This document shows, one piece after another, positions 60,370-60,908 of a stretch of 60,908 nucleotides of DNA. The notes beneath the pieces are model-generated. The model was not told the DNA's origin and searched no databases. It saw nothing but the letters and a program-made list of their open reading frames with translations. Position 1 is the first letter of the stretch. Each line of letters begins with the position of its first letter. A program made the translations under genes and the position numbers. Source of the stretch: an uncultured Bacteroidales bacterium (GTDB taxonomy: Bacteria > Bacteroidota > Bacteroidia > Bacteroidales > Paludibacteraceae); NCBI GenBank assembly GCA_946187695.1, contig CAMHSB010000011.1, positions 1-60,908 on the forward strand, read 5' to 3'.

Positions 60370-60397
60370 CGTTGAACGTTGAGCGTTTAGCGAAAAG
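60370..60397. repeat. Four CGTTNAN heptamers after the giant gene
   Basis: CGTTGAA, CGTTGAG, CGTTTAG, CGAAAAG in tandem right after the stop. Confidence 0.7.
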
Positions 60398-60418
60398 AGA
60401 AGATAAAAAGTCGGAAGG

Positions 60419-60447
60419 GCGCTCCGCAGCGATGCGGGGCGCTTTTT
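60419..60447 (+). terminator. Terminator of the giant gene
   Basis: GCGCTCCGCA, loop GCGA, TGCGGGGCGC, then TTTTT: a 10-bp stem with one wobble pair. Confidence 0.92.
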
Positions 60448-60501
60448 ATATGCCCTGTGCTTCACCATTTTTTGCTTGTTTAAGATCCCAGATAATATCT
60501 T

Positions 60502-60610
60502 GGGAAATGAACGAAGGTTTTTTAGACCCGCATGCAATAGCGGGAAAAGGACGAAGGTTTGGGCCCGAATGAATTTGCGGGAAAAGGACGAAGGTTTTTG
60601 GGGGTCCCCC
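60502..60610. repeat. Second REP-like family, right block
   Basis: Three units starting GGGAAAnGnACGAAGGTTT at 60502, 60542 and 60579, separated by CCCGCATGCAATAGCGGG and CCCGAATGAATTTGCGGG hairpins, ending in GGGGGTCCCCC. Same family as 51869-52008. The rest of 60449-60717 shows no gene. Confidence 0.75.
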
Positions 60611-60717
60611 CTCTTTGCACAAACCTACTTTGCAGCTCCATACAAGCATGTTTCTGCCAAGTAGATTGCGCAAAAATGAGAAAAATCTCTAAAAAATGCA
60701 TTTTTTGCCCAAAAAAT

Positions 60718-60748
60718 TTTGCCATATGAAAAATTTGTAGTATCTTTG
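60718..60748 (+). promoter_or_regulatory. -33/-7 promoter of the ribosomal protein operon
   Basis: TTTG (60718-60721), 19 bases, TATCTTTG (60741-60748). The leader to rpsL is about 115 bases. Confidence 0.8.
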
Positions 60749-60870
60749 CACGCTTTTTCAGCGCGTGCATAGGCTTACATATGCGCAAACGCCTATATAT
60801 AAGCAGTAAAGCGCGGGTAAAAGTATGGAATATTTATAGTTAAACAAACATCAAAATTAAAAACAACAAA

Positions 60871-60908
60871 ATGCCTACAATTCAACAATTAGTTAGAAAA
60901 GGAAGAGC
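60871..60908 (+). CDS. rpsL: Ribosomal protein uS12 (start only)
   Basis: The last 38 bases encode MPTIQQLVRKGR, the conserved N-terminus of ribosomal protein S12. The gene runs off the window. In Bacteroidota rpsL usually begins an operon with rpsG and fusA. Confidence 0.93.
   Translation, partial: MPTIQQLVRKGR

Overview
The window reads as chromosomal DNA of a member of the Bacteroidota, most likely order Bacteroidales. The main evidence is the promoter type: TTTG or TTG, about 20 bases, then TAnnTTTG, the -33/-7 pattern of the Bacteroidota primary sigma factor, seen upstream of at least eight transcription units. It is supported by a hybrid two-component system, a PCMD-domain lipoprotein, DUF4827 and FKBP-like lipoproteins, InlB-type (Listeria-Bacteroides) repeats, and C-terminal tags of the form ILRxGxxxIxxxGxxYTxxGxxV. 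The ends anchor it: the left edge is the 3' end of a 5S rRNA gene with its terminator, and the right edge is the first 12 codons of rpsL (ribosomal protein S12).

Layout. 1-90: 5S rRNA end. 265-4.6 kb: a minus-strand accessory island of small genes (four divergent paralogues sharing an N-terminal motif, a tiny lipoprotein, an HNH endonuclease, several unknowns) threaded with direct and inverted repeats. 4.8-14.4 kb: a coiled-coil unknown, then a complete type I restriction-modification operon (hsdM-hsdS-hsdR) bracketed by two REP-associated tyrosine transposases (RAYTs) with their own REP palindromes, including an eight-unit 48-bp REP array. 14.4-15.1 kb: hsp20 behind a sigma54-like promoter with three upstream repeats. 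15.2-16.3 kb: secreted endonuclease I. 16.4-23.6 kb, plus strand: AraC regulator, rsfS, ftsH, M16 protease, lpxB. 23.6-31.4 kb, minus strand: rfbA, hybrid sensor kinase, two lipoproteins, glmM, surE and a small membrane protein. 31.5-46.7 kb, minus strand: a long chain of mostly overlapping genes carrying lipid and outer-membrane functions (SDR, acyltransferase, DUF819, barrel protein), adenosine deaminase, then SpoIIE phosphatase/kinase, STAS, small alarmone synthetase, phosphotransferase, alarmone-hydrolase-like HD protein and tyrosine phosphatase, followed by preA, a TtcA-like enzyme, DUF486, a sirtuin and menA. 46.8-50.4 kb: glycosyltransferase, small secreted protein, PCMD lipoprotein and esterase. 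50.6-51.5 kb: a second AraC regulator. 51.5-60.4 kb: a structured leader with small ORFs and a C9 tract ahead of a 2581-residue surface protein with many FG-GAP-type repeats.

How parts work together. hsdM, hsdS and hsdR form one restriction-modification unit; hsdM and the second RAYT start from promoters sharing 27 identical bases. The SpoIIE-STAS pair is a partner-switch module lying immediately upstream of an alarmone synthetase and a candidate alarmone hydrolase in one overlapping gene chain, which suggests one stress circuit. The giant surface protein is preceded by a palindrome at the expected transcription start, three short ORFs, a C9 homopolymer and a terminator-like hairpin, so its expression may be switched.

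A theme across the window is degenerate tandem repeats with 7-, 8-, 9- or 11-bp period at more than a dozen sites. Several lie inside genes or at gene ends and supply coding residues. All functional calls rest on reading the sequence and recalled family features; no searches were run.
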